A stretch of DNA of 63,805 bases from Pseudomonas sp. ERMR1:02 (GCF_002277815.1 NZ_NKJI01000027.1:1-63805), one strand, 5' to 3'. Shown: positions 10,030 through 20,531, numbered from the stretch's first letter. The notes: generated from the sequence alone by a model not told the origin. Made by a program: numbers and translations.

Positions 10030-10472
10030 CTATCTGAGTAACCGCAACATATTGCGATGCCGCGCCTCGAAGATCCGCCGCATATAGGCATTCACCAGCA
10101 GCGCTTGGGCCAACACACCACCCATCGCCGAATACGTCACCCGATCGGTATACAGCGTACCCCCTCTCCCACCGCTACCCGATGCTCATGACGAAAGGCA
10201 CGCATTGGGCCCTTGAGCATTTCGTCGATGAAATGTGCATCGCCAACCTCACGAATCACCACCGTCCAGTTCGACGGAATGAAGTTGAACATCCAGTGCC
10301 GAAAGCGGAACTGCCGCCCTGCTTCGATACGCAGATTATTCAGGTCGATATCGCCCAGCGGTGTGATGCGCTCGGGAAAGATTTTCGGGAAATTCACGCC
10401 GTCGAGGCAGAAGTCGAGGACCTCTTTGGGCGTGCGATCGGGAATTAGCGTTGTGAGTTCTAGAACGGGCAT
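10030..10472 (-). pseudogene. SRPBCC-type ligand-binding protein, frameshifted
   Basis: The N-terminal frame (MPVLELTTLIPDRTP..., start 10472) resembles SRPBCC/START-fold proteins, with DRTPKEVLDFCLDGVNFPKIFP at the first helix. It runs out of frame after HEHRVAVGEG and stops at 10137. One base added to the C5 run at 10160-10164 (G5 on the coding strand) restores a continuous frame to the TAG at 10030, adding TLYTDRVTYSAMGGVLAQAL and a basic C-terminus typical of the family. The corrected protein would be 147 aa. GTG at 10505 and ATG at 10484 are alternative starts. Either a recent frameshift or a base missed in the assembly; I favour the latter. Confidence 0.7.
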
Positions 10473-10516
10473 AGATGAGGGCATTCCATTGACCAGGTAA
10501 CTCACAGACTACCATC

Positions 10517-10613
10517 CCATAGGAGCTGGCTTGTCGGGTCGCCGCATCGCAGCGAAGGCTGGTATGTCAGACGGACCGAGTTGCGGCGTTCGCCAGCAAG
10601 CCGGCTCCTACAT
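10517..10613. repeat. REP inverted pair, diverged family A
   Basis: TAGGAGCTGGCTTG at the left and the opposing CAAGCCGGCTCCTAC at the right, with CGCCGCATCGCAGCGAAGG between. This GTAGGAGC-GGCTTG variant is another common Pseudomonas REP form. It fills the space between the SRPBCC and YciI-like genes. Confidence 0.75.
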
Positions 10614-10726
10614 AAGGGATTGGGGGTATCACCAAATTTGTTACTACTTTCTGTGACTGCGTTGTCGATTCAGCCGGTGATCATTCGACTATAAGTGAGC
10701 AATCCAAATCCAACGGAGAAAACACC

Positions 10727-11151
10727 ATGCGATTCATGATCATTATCAAAGCCAGTCAGGACTCCGAAGCCGGCATCATGCCCAGCACCGAACTGCTGAC
10801 CGCAATGGGCAACTACAACGAAGAACTGGCCAAGGCCGGCATCCTCGTCGCCGGCGAAGGCCTGCACCCGAGCAGCAAAGGCGCCCGTGTGCGTTTCTCC
10901 GGCGACAAACGCTCGGTGATCGACGGTCCGTTTGCCGAAACCAAGGAACTGATCGCCGGCTACTGGCTGTGGCAGGTGAAGTCGAAGGAAGAAGCCATCG
11001 AATGGGTCAAGCGCTGCCCGAACCCGATGCCGGGAACGGAAGCCGAGATCGAGATTCGCCAAGTGTTCGAGATGGAAGATTCGGCGCAGAACTCACGCCG
11101 GAACTGCGCGAGCAGGAAGAGCGCGCGTTTGGGCAAGGGAAGAAGTGCTGA
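10727..11151 (+). pseudogene. YciI-like (YCII/DGPF domain) protein, frameshifted near its 3' end
   Basis: The first 118 residues are a typical YCII-related DGPF-domain protein: MRFMIIIKASQDSEAG, GDKRSVIDGPFAETKE, GYWLWQVKSKEEAIEW. The frame is lost at 11080-11081, where TT replaces the expected TTT (EMEDFGAELTPELREQEER is encoded one frame over and ends at TGA 11149-11151). The restored protein is 141 aa, the normal size. Without correction the frame runs on into the next remnant to 11407, giving an artificial 226-aa fusion. The RBS region GGAGAAAACACC precedes the ATG. The function of these proteins is not established. Confidence 0.8.
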
Positions 11152-11158
11152 GTGTCGA

Positions 11159-11439
11159 ATGAAGCTGGCAATGATTGCAGAGACAGTGATCTTTTGCATC
11201 AAAACGCCATCTTCCGGGGCTACAGCGCCTTGCGGCATTGCCAACAACTACGCCGATATCGACAACCACACCCTGCTGGAATACGCCTGCGTATCGCTGA
11301 CCTCGGCCAATGTCATGGCCAGTGATTTCGCGCGGGATCTGAAGGGATCGCAGGGCATCACTCTGCTGGGGATTCAGCAATCGATCATGCTGGGGAAATG
11401 GCGGTGAATCGGGTGCTGGATAATCTTGATCCGCCTTAG
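11159..11439 (+). pseudogene. DUF6124-like protein remnant
   Basis: The translation from about 11240 (DIDNHTLLEYACVSLTSANV, MASDFA, LGIQQSIMLG) resembles the C-terminal half of DUF6124 proteins, small Pseudomonas proteins of unknown function that often occur in several copies. The frame stops early at 11407. One extra G in the run at 11392-11395 would give LGEMAVNRVLDNLDPP ending at TAG 11437-11439, the expected C-terminus. The N-terminal half is not recognisable, so the gene also appears truncated. Family assignment is from memory of the motif pattern. Confidence 0.5.
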
Positions 11440-11494
11440 TCGGCGCTGAGTTATCGACCCCCGAAGTTTCTTCAGGGATACCGCGTTATCGTTC

Positions 11495-11556
11495 TTCGCG
11501 GGCAAGCCTCGCTCCTACGGATCCCACTGACTGTAGGAGCGAGGCTTGCCCGCGAA
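11495..11556. repeat. REP inverted pair, family A
   Basis: TTCGCGGGCAAGCCTCGCTC at the left arm and its reverse complement at 11533-11556, with a 14-base loop. The remaining sequence between here and 11737 shows no recognisable gene. Confidence 0.9.
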
Positions 11557-11737
11557 TGCGTTTTCAAGCACACCACCTTTTCGAATCTTCCCTCAACCTC
11601 CTGATTCGTATTAACTTTTAGTACACACAAATATCGAAAACTTGCAAACAAAACCAAGGAATCAAGGCCTCCGACTGGCTAACCCCCATTTAGCTGCTAG
11701 CTTCAAGAAATGTCCTACAGGCTTGATAAGAAAGAGA

Positions 11738-12187
11738 TTGACCAAAGGCGTGCAGTTGGGTATCGGCCCGCAGATTACCGTTCCCTTCGCCGATCGGGAC
11801 GAACTGGGGACGGGCAAATGGCAGGCCGGTCTGGCCGCAGTAGCCATCGACTCCTCGCCTCGCGGCCTGTTGGGCGCGCTGGTGTAATACCAGAGTTCAT
11901 TCGCTGGCGATCACGACCGCGAACAAGTCGAAACCGCCACCTTGCAGCCCTTCATCATTCACAACCTGGAAGACGGATGGTACCTGCGCTCCACCGGCAT
12001 CTGGACCTACGACCTGAAGAACGACACCCACTACATCCCACTCGGTTTGGGTGGCGGCAAAGTCTGGAAGTCCGGGCGTAATATTCTCAACGCCTTCATC
12101 GAGCCGCAATGGACAGTCGACCACAAAGGCGCTGGCCGGCCGAAGTTCACGCTATTCGCCGGGCTTAACGTCACGTTTGGAAAATGA
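11738..12187 (+). pseudogene. outer-membrane beta-barrel protein (PF13557-like), 5' truncated with an internal stop
   Basis: The C-terminal ~150 residues of a channel/transporter-type outer-membrane protein: VQLGIGPQITVPFADRDELG, then LQPFIIHNLEDGWYLRSTG, ending in TLFAGLNVTFGK with the terminal aromatic/hydrophobic pattern of barrel proteins. A TAA at 11885-11887 interrupts one continuous frame (ALV-stop-YQSSFAGD). A Gln codon is expected there, so a C-to-T change would explain it. Sequence upstream of 11738 does not match the family, so signal peptide and first strands are missing. It directly precedes the DUF1254 gene, with which such proteins are often neighbours. Confidence 0.65.
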
Positions 12188-12197
12188 GGACACTGCC

Positions 12198-13610
12198 ATG
12201 CACATTGCAATTCGCACAGCCGGATTCAGCATGATGACAATGTTTGTCAGTTGCGGCGTGGGTGCCAACTTCACCGCCACCCCGCAAGAGGCCCGGGGCA
12301 TCGCCAAGGAAGCCTATTTGTACGGCTTCCCGGTGGTGGAAATGTACAAGACCCTCTACACCCAGGCCGTGGACAAGAAGAGTTCCAATTTCAAGGCGCC
12401 GTTCAACCAGATCGGCAACACCGCCAAGGCCTTCACGGCCAAGGATACCGCATTCGTCTCGCCGAATGCGGACACCCCCTACTCCTTCGTCTGGATGGAC
12501 CTGCGCGCCGAGCCATTGGTGCTCACTTTGCCGCGCATCGATGAGCACCGTTATTACTCGGTGCAATTGATCGACGCCTACACGCAGAATTTTGCTTATC
12601 TGGGCACCCGCAGCACGGGCAACAGTGGCGGCCATTTCATGGTTGCGGGGCCGAACTGGCAGGGTCAGCAACCGCTGGACATCGACCGCCTGCTGCGCAG
12701 TGAAACCAACATCGCCTATGCGCTGTATCGCACGCAGCTGTTGGATGAAAAGGACCTGGCCAAGGTCAAGCAGATCCAGAAGGGCTACAAGGTTGAAACC
12801 CTGAGCCGGTACGACAAGCACAAGGCACCGCCTGCCGCAGCGAAAATCGACTGGCCGAAACCCATGCCAACCATGAGCGACACGCCAGATCTGTTTCGCT
12901 ACCTGAATTTCATGCTGGCCTTCGCACCGGCCCAGGACGTGGAAAAAGATCTGCTCGCACGCTTCAAGACCATCGGCATCGAAGCCGGCAAGCCGTTCGA
13001 TCTCATCAGGTTGAGTGCCGATCAGCGCAAAGCCCTTGAGGATGGCATCAGCGACGCCAAGGCTGAATTCGCCGAATTGCAGAAAACCAAATTCGACACC
13101 CACGAACTGTCCAGCTCGGTCGCGTTCGGCACTCGCGATCATCTCAATGGCAATTACCTGTACCGCTACGCCGGCGCCAACATGGGTATCTTCGGTAACT
13201 CTGCCGAAGAGGCGAATTACATCCCCTATTTCGTCGACAAGGACAGTAAACCGCTCGACGCCTCGAAGCACGACTACACCCTGCATTTCGACAAGGGCGC
13301 CCTGCCCCCGGCCGAGGCCTTCTGGTCGCTGACCATGTACAACGCGAAGAACAAATTGCTGGTAGCCAATCCCCTCAACCGCTATCTGATCAACTCGCCG
13401 ATGGTGCCCGACCTCAAGGTCGATGCCGATGGCGGCCTGACCCTTTACCTACAGAACAAGGCCCCGGCCAAGGACCTGCAAAGCAACTGGTTGCCGGCAC
13501 CCAACGGGCCGTTCTACAGCGTGCTACGCCTGTACCTGCCAACACCTGCAGTCGCTAGCGGCCAATGGCAAATGCCGTCGCTGACGCCTGTAAACCAACA
13601 AAAACAGTAA
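12198..13610 (+). CDS. DUF1254/DUF1214 domain protein, exported
   Basis: A 470-aa protein with the N-terminal DUF1254 segment (GIAKEAYLYGFPVVEMYKT, SPNADTPYSFVWMDL) and the C-terminal DUF1214 segment (GALPPAEAFWSLTMYNAKN, FYSVLRLYLP). The start ATG at 12198 follows GAGGA by seven bases and begins a signal-peptide-like stretch with a Cys (MTMFVSCGVGANF). The open frame extends upstream into the OMP remnant but has no protein character there. The family is widespread and mostly uncharacterised. It is the only unbroken gene between 10 and 14.2 kb. Confidence 0.88.
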   Translation: MHIAIRTAGFSMMTMFVSCGVGANFTATPQEARGIAKEAYLYGFPVVEMYKTLYTQAVDKKSSNFKAPFNQIGNTAKAFTAKDTAFVSPNADTPYSFVWMDLRAEPLVLTLPRIDEHRYYSVQLIDAYTQNFAYLGTRSTGNSGGHFMVAGPNWQGQQPLDIDRLLRSETNIAYALYRTQLLDEKDLAKVKQIQKGYKVETLSRYDKHKAPPAAAKIDWPKPMPTMSDTPDLFRYLNFMLAFAPAQDVEKDLLARFKTIGIEAGKPFDLIRLSADQRKALEDGISDAKAEFAELQKTKFDTHELSSSVAFGTRDHLNGNYLYRYAGANMGIFGNSAEEANYIPYFVDKDSKPLDASKHDYTLHFDKGALPPAEAFWSLTMYNAKNKLLVANPLNRYLINSPMVPDLKVDADGGLTLYLQNKAPAKDLQSNWLPAPNGPFYSVLRLYLPTPAVASGQWQMPSLTPVNQQKQ

Positions 13611-13659
13611 GCGGAGTCATTCATGGTCAGGCCTTTCGTTTTTCCTCCGACATTACCGG

Positions 13660-14213
13660 CGCCGAGGTGAACCCGGCGATGATTGCGGCACCTCGACTGG
13701 CGCGCCTCGGTACGCACTGGCAAACCGGTGGTGCGTACCTTCACCGAAGAGGGCGACCGCCCGGCGTTGATCCTGGTCGATCAGCGCATCAGCATGTTTT
13801 TCGGCTCGCAACGCAGCTTCAAATCTGCGGTCGACGCGGAACTTGGCGCACTGGCGGCGTGGATGGTGTTCAACGCCGGCGACCGGGTCGGCGGGCTGGT
13901 GTTCAACGATCAGGCATCGACAGCGTCGCGCCGCTGCGCAGCCGCAAGCGAATCGAAGCGCTGTGCAGCCGCATCGTCCAGCAGAAACAGCAATTGAACG
14001 CAGCCAATCCGGACGCCGAAGGCGAAGACCAGCTCGACAAGGTTTTGCAGCAATGCCTGGCCTTGGCGGGGCACAGATCATTTGATCTGTATCGTCAGCA
14101 ACCTGCACAGCGGATCACAACCGTCATTTGACAGACGCCGGGCATCCGGCAAAGCTGCGTCGAGCATGAACGCGCGCCTGACGGCAAACGCACCTGGACT
14201 ACGGAAGTCGTAA
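13660..14213 (+). pseudogene. DUF58 protein remnant
   Basis: Pieces of a DUF58 (MoxR-associated) protein occur in three frames: LRHLDWRASVRTGKPVVRTF and DRPALILVDQRISMFFGSQR from 13683, then GIDSVAPLRSRKRIEAL and NPDAEGEDQLDKVLQQCLAL, then DHLICIVSNLHSGS to the TAA at 14211-14213. Frame changes fall near 13681 (one base missing in GDD-LRH), near 13912 (one missing) and near 14075 (one extra). The first ~100 codons and the C-terminal third are absent. A full-length but different DUF58 gene exists at 35610. The terminal TAA overlaps the ATG of the cytochrome gene. Confidence 0.7.
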
Positions 14214-16609
14214 TGCCGAAAGATAAAAATAAAGCGATAGCCCCAACCCCTGATTCGCAACCGAACCTGATCAATCGCTACCTGTTTCCTGTCACCATCG
14301 GCGTGCTGCTTCTGGCGGTTATGGGCATCGGCTGGTTTCTGTTCAGCAGCAAACCGGTTCCCGTGACTTACGCGCCGGCCGGCACGCCTGTCGCTCAAAC
14401 CACCCAGCCGAAACCGGTGGCCGCACTACCAGAGATGGCGCCGGCAACAGTGCCGGCGAAAATGGTCGACGAGCAGCAATGCCAGGCATGCCACAACACC
14501 CAGGTCAAGGACTGGCAAGGCTCCCATCACCAATTGGCGATGCAGGAAGCCACCGCTGAAACGATGCTCGGAGACTTCAACAACGTCACCTTCAAGGCGC
14601 AAAAGGAAACCACCCGCTTCTCACGCAAGGATGACGGATTCTGGGTCAATACCCCCGGCATCGACGGCAAAAACGCGGACTTCAAGGTCGCCTACACCTT
14701 TGGTATCGCGCCGTTGCAGCAATACCTGATTGCAGTCGGCGACGGTCGCTTGCAAGCCCTGGGCGTGGCCTGGGATACCGAGAAACACCGCTGGTTTCAT
14801 CTCTATCCGGGCCAGGGCGTGACCTTCAAGGACCCGTTGCATTGGAGCAAACCGAGCCAGAACGCCAATTTCATGTGCGTCGAGTGCCACACCACCGGTT
14901 ACAAACGCAACTTCGATGCGGCAAAAAACACCTTCGACAGCCAGTGGAACAGCCTCGGTGTCGGCTGTCAGGCCTGCCACGGTCCGGCCTCCAATCATCT
15001 GGAATGGACGGCGAAAAAAACCGATCTGATCCACGCTGGTTTTGCCGTCGACCTCAAGGACAAAAACGCCACCGTCGAAATCGAAACCTGCGCCCGCTGC
15101 CACTCTCGCCGCGCACCGCTGGGCGATGGTTACACTGTCGGCAAGCGCCTGATGGATGACTACCTGCCGAGCACCCTGACCCGTGAGTTGTATGCCCTGG
15201 ATGGCAAGATCAAGGATGAAGTGTTCGAACACGGCTCCTTCGCGCAAAGCAAAATGTTCGACAAGGGCGTGCGTTGCAGCAATTGCCACAACCCCCACAG
15301 CACCCAACTCAAGGCACCCGGCAACGGCGTCTGCCTGCAATGCCACAACACTGCCGGCAAGACCCCGGTGGAAGGTGTCGATGGCAAGGGCCTGCAAGCG
15401 AAGAACTACGATTCCATCGAACACACCCGCCACACCATGGGCCAACCGGGTTCGCAGTGCGTGGATTGCCACATGCCCGGCAAGTTGTACATGGGCAACG
15501 ACTTGCGTCATGACCACAGCTTTAGCATCCCCAATCCCGAACGCGCGAAGAAACTCGGCACGCCGGACGCCTGCCTGACCTGCCATCAGGGCAAGGCCGG
15601 GGACAATGCCGGTAAAAAAGTCACCGAGCAGTTCAAGCTGTGGAACACCGCCAATGCCGGCACCCCGCAGGCCCCACGCTACGACGAAAGTCTGTGGCTG
15701 ATTCGCAATGGTCAACCCGGCGCAGCGCAAGCCTTGTTCGAGCAACTGCAACGCAGCAACCTGCCGGCGATTGAGCGGGCGACTCTGCTCACCGAATTGC
15801 CGTCGTACCCGAGCGATCAGGCGCTGAAACTGGCGACCAAGGATCTGAGCAACCCGGCACCGCAAGTGCGTGAGAGCGCTGTGCGCGCGCTCAGCGCATT
15901 CCTGCCGCCCGCGGAACGTGCGCCGCTGTTGACGCCGTTGCTGAGCGACCCGGTGAAGGCCGTGCGCATTGCGGCAGCGCGGGACTTGCTCGGCGTGGCG
16001 CGTGACGGTCTGGGCAATGCTCAGGGCAGCTGGAACAGCGCCATCGCCGAATACGAGGCGGTGCAGAAAAGCCTGGCCGAACGCGCCGAAGCCAACCTCA
16101 ACCTGGCCATGCTGTATCAAGCCAGCGGCCGCAGTGGCGAGGTCGAAAGTCAACTGCGGACTTCCCTCCAGCGTGATCCGGATTTCTACCCGGCGCTGGT
16201 GACACTGGTGCAGTGGCTTGAGGCCAATGGCCGCAACCAGGAGGCTCAGGCGCTGCTCGCACAAAGCCTGAAGGAACACCCGGACGCCGCCCTGCTGCAA
16301 CACACTCAGGGCCTGTCGCTGGTGCGTGCCGGTAAATCGGAGCAGGCCATGCCGTTCCTGCGCAAGGCGGCGCAACTGGAACCGCAGACTGCGCAATACG
16401 GCTACGTGCTGGCGGTGGCGTTGCATGACAGCGGCAAGGTTGATGCAGCGTGCCAGGAGCTGGAAAGATTGTTGAAGGTGCAGCCGACCAACCGCAATGC
16501 ACGACTGGCGCTGATCCAGTACAACCTCGATAACGGGCAGGAGCCCAAGGCGCAGGTGCTGCTACAGGGCTGGAAGAAAATGAACATGGGAGATCCGGCG
16601 TTGAAGTGA
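14213..16609 (+). CDS. octaheme c-type cytochrome with C-terminal TPR domain
   Basis: A 798-aa membrane-anchored, periplasm-facing multiheme cytochrome. A single membrane segment lies at about residues 25-45. Eight CXXCH haem-binding motifs start at Cys 90, 222, 252, 293, 355, 374, 416 and 454 (CQACH, CVECH, CQACH, CARCH, CSNCH, CLQCH, CVDCH, CLTCH). After about residue 490 comes a helical-repeat region with HEAT-like then TPR units (AEANLNLAMLYQASGR, YGYVLAVALHDSGKVDAAC). The ATG at 14213 follows GGAAG by five bases. Related multihaem proteins include cytochrome c554 and octahaem nitrite/tetrathionate reductases, but substrate and redox partner cannot be read from the sequence. No maturation or quinol-oxidase partner genes are adjacent. 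It is intact although surrounded by broken genes. Confidence 0.9.
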   Translation: MPKDKNKAIAPTPDSQPNLINRYLFPVTIGVLLLAVMGIGWFLFSSKPVPVTYAPAGTPVAQTTQPKPVAALPEMAPATVPAKMVDEQQCQACHNTQVKDWQGSHHQLAMQEATAETMLGDFNNVTFKAQKETTRFSRKDDGFWVNTPGIDGKNADFKVAYTFGIAPLQQYLIAVGDGRLQALGVAWDTEKHRWFHLYPGQGVTFKDPLHWSKPSQNANFMCVECHTTGYKRNFDAAKNTFDSQWNSLGVGCQACHGPASNHLEWTAKKTDLIHAGFAVDLKDKNATVEIETCARCHSRRAPLGDGYTVGKRLMDDYLPSTLTRELYALDGKIKDEVFEHGSFAQSKMFDKGVRCSNCHNPHSTQLKAPGNGVCLQCHNTAGKTPVEGVDGKGLQAKNYDSIEHTRHTMGQPGSQCVDCHMPGKLYMGNDLRHDHSFSIPNPERAKKLGTPDACLTCHQGKAGDNAGKKVTEQFKLWNTANAGTPQAPRYDESLWLIRNGQPGAAQALFEQLQRSNLPAIERATLLTELPSYPSDQALKLATKDLSNPAPQVRESAVRALSAFLPPAERAPLLTPLLSDPVKAVRIAAARDLLGVARDGLGNAQGSWNSAIAEYEAVQKSLAERAEANLNLAMLYQASGRSGEVESQLRTSLQRDPDFYPALVTLVQWLEANGRNQEAQALLAQSLKEHPDAALLQHTQGLSLVRAGKSEQAMPFLRKAAQLEPQTAQYGYVLAVALHDSGKVDAACQELERLLKVQPTNRNARLALIQYNLDNGQEPKAQVLLQGWKKMNMGDPALK

Positions 16610-16625
16610 TTGGGGGGAAGGCCCC

Positions 16626-16697
16626 TTCGCGGGCAAGCCTCGCTCCTACAGGTCTAATGTATGGCCGAACCCTGTAGGCGCAAGGCTTGCCCGCGAA
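16626..16697. repeat. REP inverted pair, family A
   Basis: TTCGCGGGCAAGCCTCGCTC at 16626 and the opposing copy ending at 16697, the latter with one change (GGCGCAAGGC). Lies 17 bases after the cytochrome gene. The remaining ~200 bases before 16903 show no gene, only a short ATATCACTGTGATATCACTG repeat near 16780-16800. Confidence 0.9.
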
Positions 16698-16902
16698 GAC
16701 GTGCGCGCGAACAACGCCATCCTCAAGCCCAGATCGATGCATGCCCTCGTAGCGATAAAAAATTCCTACGATTTTTAGTGATATCACAGTGATATCACTG
16801 TTAAAGTTCATGCCGCGTAAACACACCCCCAAATAATCACCTCGTGGCCTGCATGAAGCACGCCCCGGCCAATGACGGCACAGTCCAGTCGCAAGGAAAA
16901 AA

Positions 16903-17401
16903 ATGGTAGTTATCCGCAAGCTTTCACCGTTACAGCCCTGACCGCCACCCTCCTGACTTCCGGTTGCGCAAGCATCGTCGGGGACAGCAAGTATCCGGTG
17001 AACCTATCGAGTACCCAAGCGGGGCCAACTTCACTATCCAGAACAAGGCCGGTGTCGTCGTTCATAACGGTTCCACGCCCAATACCGTGACGCTGCCTTC
17101 GGGTCGTGGCTACTTCAAAGGCGAGACCTACACGGTTACCTTCAAGAAAGAAGGCTACGCCGATACCACAGCACAGCTGGAAACCAGCATGAGCGGCTGG
17201 TACTGGGGCAACATTCTGATCGGTGGGCTGATCGGCATGTTGGTAGTCGATCCGTTGACTGGGGCGATGTACAAGCTTCCTGCTGACGCCGCAGGCAATT
17301 TCGGTAAACCGTTGACTGCAGACGCTCCCAAGGACCTGACCCTGCTCGAAATCGATCAGATTTCACCGAGTGATCGGGCAGCTCTGATTCGCATCAATTA
17401 A
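16903..17401 (+). pseudogene. small lipoprotein, frameshifted twice
   Basis: A strong ribosome site (AAGGA, five-base spacer) precedes the ATG at 16903. Reading needs two one-base insertions: at the TTT of 16922-16924 (giving MVVIRKLFTVTALTATLL) and at the CCC of 17014-17016 (joining VNLSST to PSGANFTIQNK). The restored 166-aa protein has a lipobox at LLTSGCASIVG, a PEGA-like beta region (GYFKGETYTVTFKKEGY), and a hydrophobic segment GNILIGGLIGMLVVDP. Such proteins are common in Pseudomonas and have no known function. The clean structure after correction argues for missing bases in the assembly, not for a dead gene. Confidence 0.75.
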
Positions 17402-17409
17402 GTGCACCC

Positions 17410-17434
17410 GGCGCATCCTGCCCAAGGATGCGCC
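17410..17434. terminator. candidate bidirectional terminator hairpin
   Basis: A nine-bp stem GGCGCATCC/GGATGCGCC with a seven-base loop lies between the lipoprotein gene and the convergent DUF934 gene. The following tract is only weakly T-rich, so it may work poorly or need Rho. Confidence 0.45.
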
Positions 17435-17449
17435 CTCGTCGTCGACGAT

Positions 17450-17928
17450 CTACTGCCGTCGCCGAAACAACGGCCGCGGCTCAATCACAGAACGCCCGTA
17501 CAGCACACTCATCCCCGCCAACCCCTTCAGTGCATCCTCGGCGGATTTATCCTCGCGCACCGCGAAGCTGTCGAAACCGCACTGGCGCATGTGGCTGAGC
17601 TGGTCGCGCAGCACATCGCCGATGGCACGCAACTCGCCCCTCCAGCCCAATCGACTGCGCAGCAGATACGCCTGGCTGTACGCGCGCCCATCGCGAAAAC
17701 TCGGGAAATCCAGAGCGATCAATGGCAGCTGGGCAAACCACGGCTTGAGGCTTTCCACTTCATCGTGCGGGCCGAGCCAGACGCCATTGGGGTGAGGGTT
17801 TTCCAGCCAGCGTACCAGCGGCAAAATCAACGCCTGCGCCGGTACAAACTCTTGCAGATCGCGCACGAGTATCCATGGATCATCAGAGATGATCCGCGCT
17901 TCGCCCTCTTCCAGCCGCAACACATTGT

Positions 17929-17932
<4 letters not shown>
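17450..17932 (-). CDS. DUF934 protein, sulfite reductase partner
   Basis: A 160-aa protein of the DUF934 family (PHDEVESLKPWFAQLPLIAL, FPSFRDGRAYSQAYLLRSRL, GDVLRDQLSHMRQCGFDSFA). Members are almost always encoded next to a CysI-type sulfite reductase and may be an accessory or electron-transfer factor, although the biochemical role is unproven. Its ATG overlaps the reductase stop as ATGA (17929-17932), so the two genes are coupled. This pair resembles PA4129-PA4130 of P. aeruginosa. Confidence 0.88.
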
Positions 17933-19602
<1,670 letters not shown>

Positions 19603-19634
19603 GTGGCTACCTCATCAGGATTGGGCACGTAACC

Positions 19635-19737
19635 CTGTAGGAGCGAGCTCGCTCGCGATGGAGTCAATGGCGACGCGCTCATCCAGAAAGTTCGCGTTTT
19701 CGTTAACGACCATCGCGAGCAGAGCTCGCTCCTACAG
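19635..19737. repeat. REP inverted pair, family A
   Basis: CTGTAGGAGCGAGCTCGCTC at 19635 and the opposing copy at 19710-19737. It occupies the divergent space between the reductase and the ccoN fragment (19603-19928). The remaining ~190 bases presumably hold the ccoN promoter but show no clear regulatory site. Confidence 0.9.
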
Positions 19738-19928
19738 TGGTGGCGACTATGAGCTTTCGGCGCAGTACGTTACAGATCCACCTGAACACTAAAAAACCGT
19801 ATCAGAACGCGGCAGATAGCCGCAGGTATGCCCAATACCTGATCCGGACAAATGAATTTTTCCTGAGCCTGTTTTGTTTTACCGGTGTTTTTACAGTGCA
19901 CGCCATTGCAACCGTGGAAGCATTGAGC

Positions 19929-20300
19929 ATGAGCACAACAACTATTGGACAGGCCTATAACTACAAGGTCGTCCGCCAATTCGTCGTGGCGACCGTATTC
20001 TGGGGCGTCGTGGGGATGGCGATGGGCGTCTGGATCGCGTCGCAACTGGTGTGGCCCGAGATGAATTTCGACCTGCCATGCAGTTTCCGCCGCTTGCGTC
20101 CGCTACACACCAGCCTGGTGATTTTCGGTTTCGCCGGCAGCGCGCAATTCGCCGCCAGTTATTACGCGGTGCAGCGTACCTGTCAGGTGCGGCTGTATTC
20201 GGACAAACTCGCTGCCTTCACTTTCTGGGGCTGGCAGTCGGTAATCGTGGTGATGCTGATCAGCCTGCCGCTGGGCTACACGACCACCATTTGCCGATGA
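19929..20300 (+). pseudogene. cbb3 oxidase subunit I (ccoN-type), truncated after the third helix
   Basis: The 123 codons encode only the start of a cbb3 oxidase catalytic subunit: AYNYKVVRQFVVATVFWGVV, LRPLHTSLVIFGFAGSAQFA (containing a conserved haem-ligand His position), then AAFTFWGWQSVIVVMLISLP. Homology ends at LGYTTT, where CcoN normally continues toward KEYAELEWP. A full CcoN is about 475 aa, so roughly three quarters is missing, including the copper-ligand histidines. Beyond 20300 a different frame (DDPEVARRVELAMGKTVN... ending at 20400) looks like the tail of another, unidentified protein, so a deletion probably joined two genes. Neighbouring cysI/DUF934 suggests it was an orphan ccoN4-like gene. 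Confidence 0.85.
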
Positions 20301-20415
20301 TCCGGAGGTGGCGCGGCGGGTGGAGTTGGCAATGGGTAAAACCGTGAACGCCGTTTCACCTGAAGTACCGAAGCCGGGTTGGGCTAATCTCGAAATCTGA
20401 TGCACCACAAATCCA

Positions 20416-20507
20416 ATGTGGGAGCGGGCTTGCTCGCGAAGGGGCCGTATCAGTCAACATTGATGTTGACTGATATTCCGCTTTCGCGAGCAAGCCCGCT
20501 CCCACAG
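20416..20507. repeat. REP inverted pair with palindromic loop, family A
   Basis: ATGTGGGAGCGGGCTTGCTC at 20416 opposes a copy ending at 20507. The loop itself contains a further perfect palindrome, CAGTCAACAT/ATGTTGACTG. Confidence 0.9.
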
Positions 20508-20531
20508 GGGGATGTGTGGTGTCCAGAGAAT

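Noticed and set aside
10727..11407. A single 226-aa YciI fusion protein
   Set aside because: The C-terminal half is only reached through a frameshift. The proper YciI end lies in another frame, and the remainder belongs to a separate DUF6124-like remnant.
19839..19852. Possible ANR/FNR box upstream of the ccoN fragment
   Set aside because: CTGATCCGGACAAA differs at three positions from TTGATNNNNATCAA, too weak to call even though an oxygen-responsive site would be expected here.
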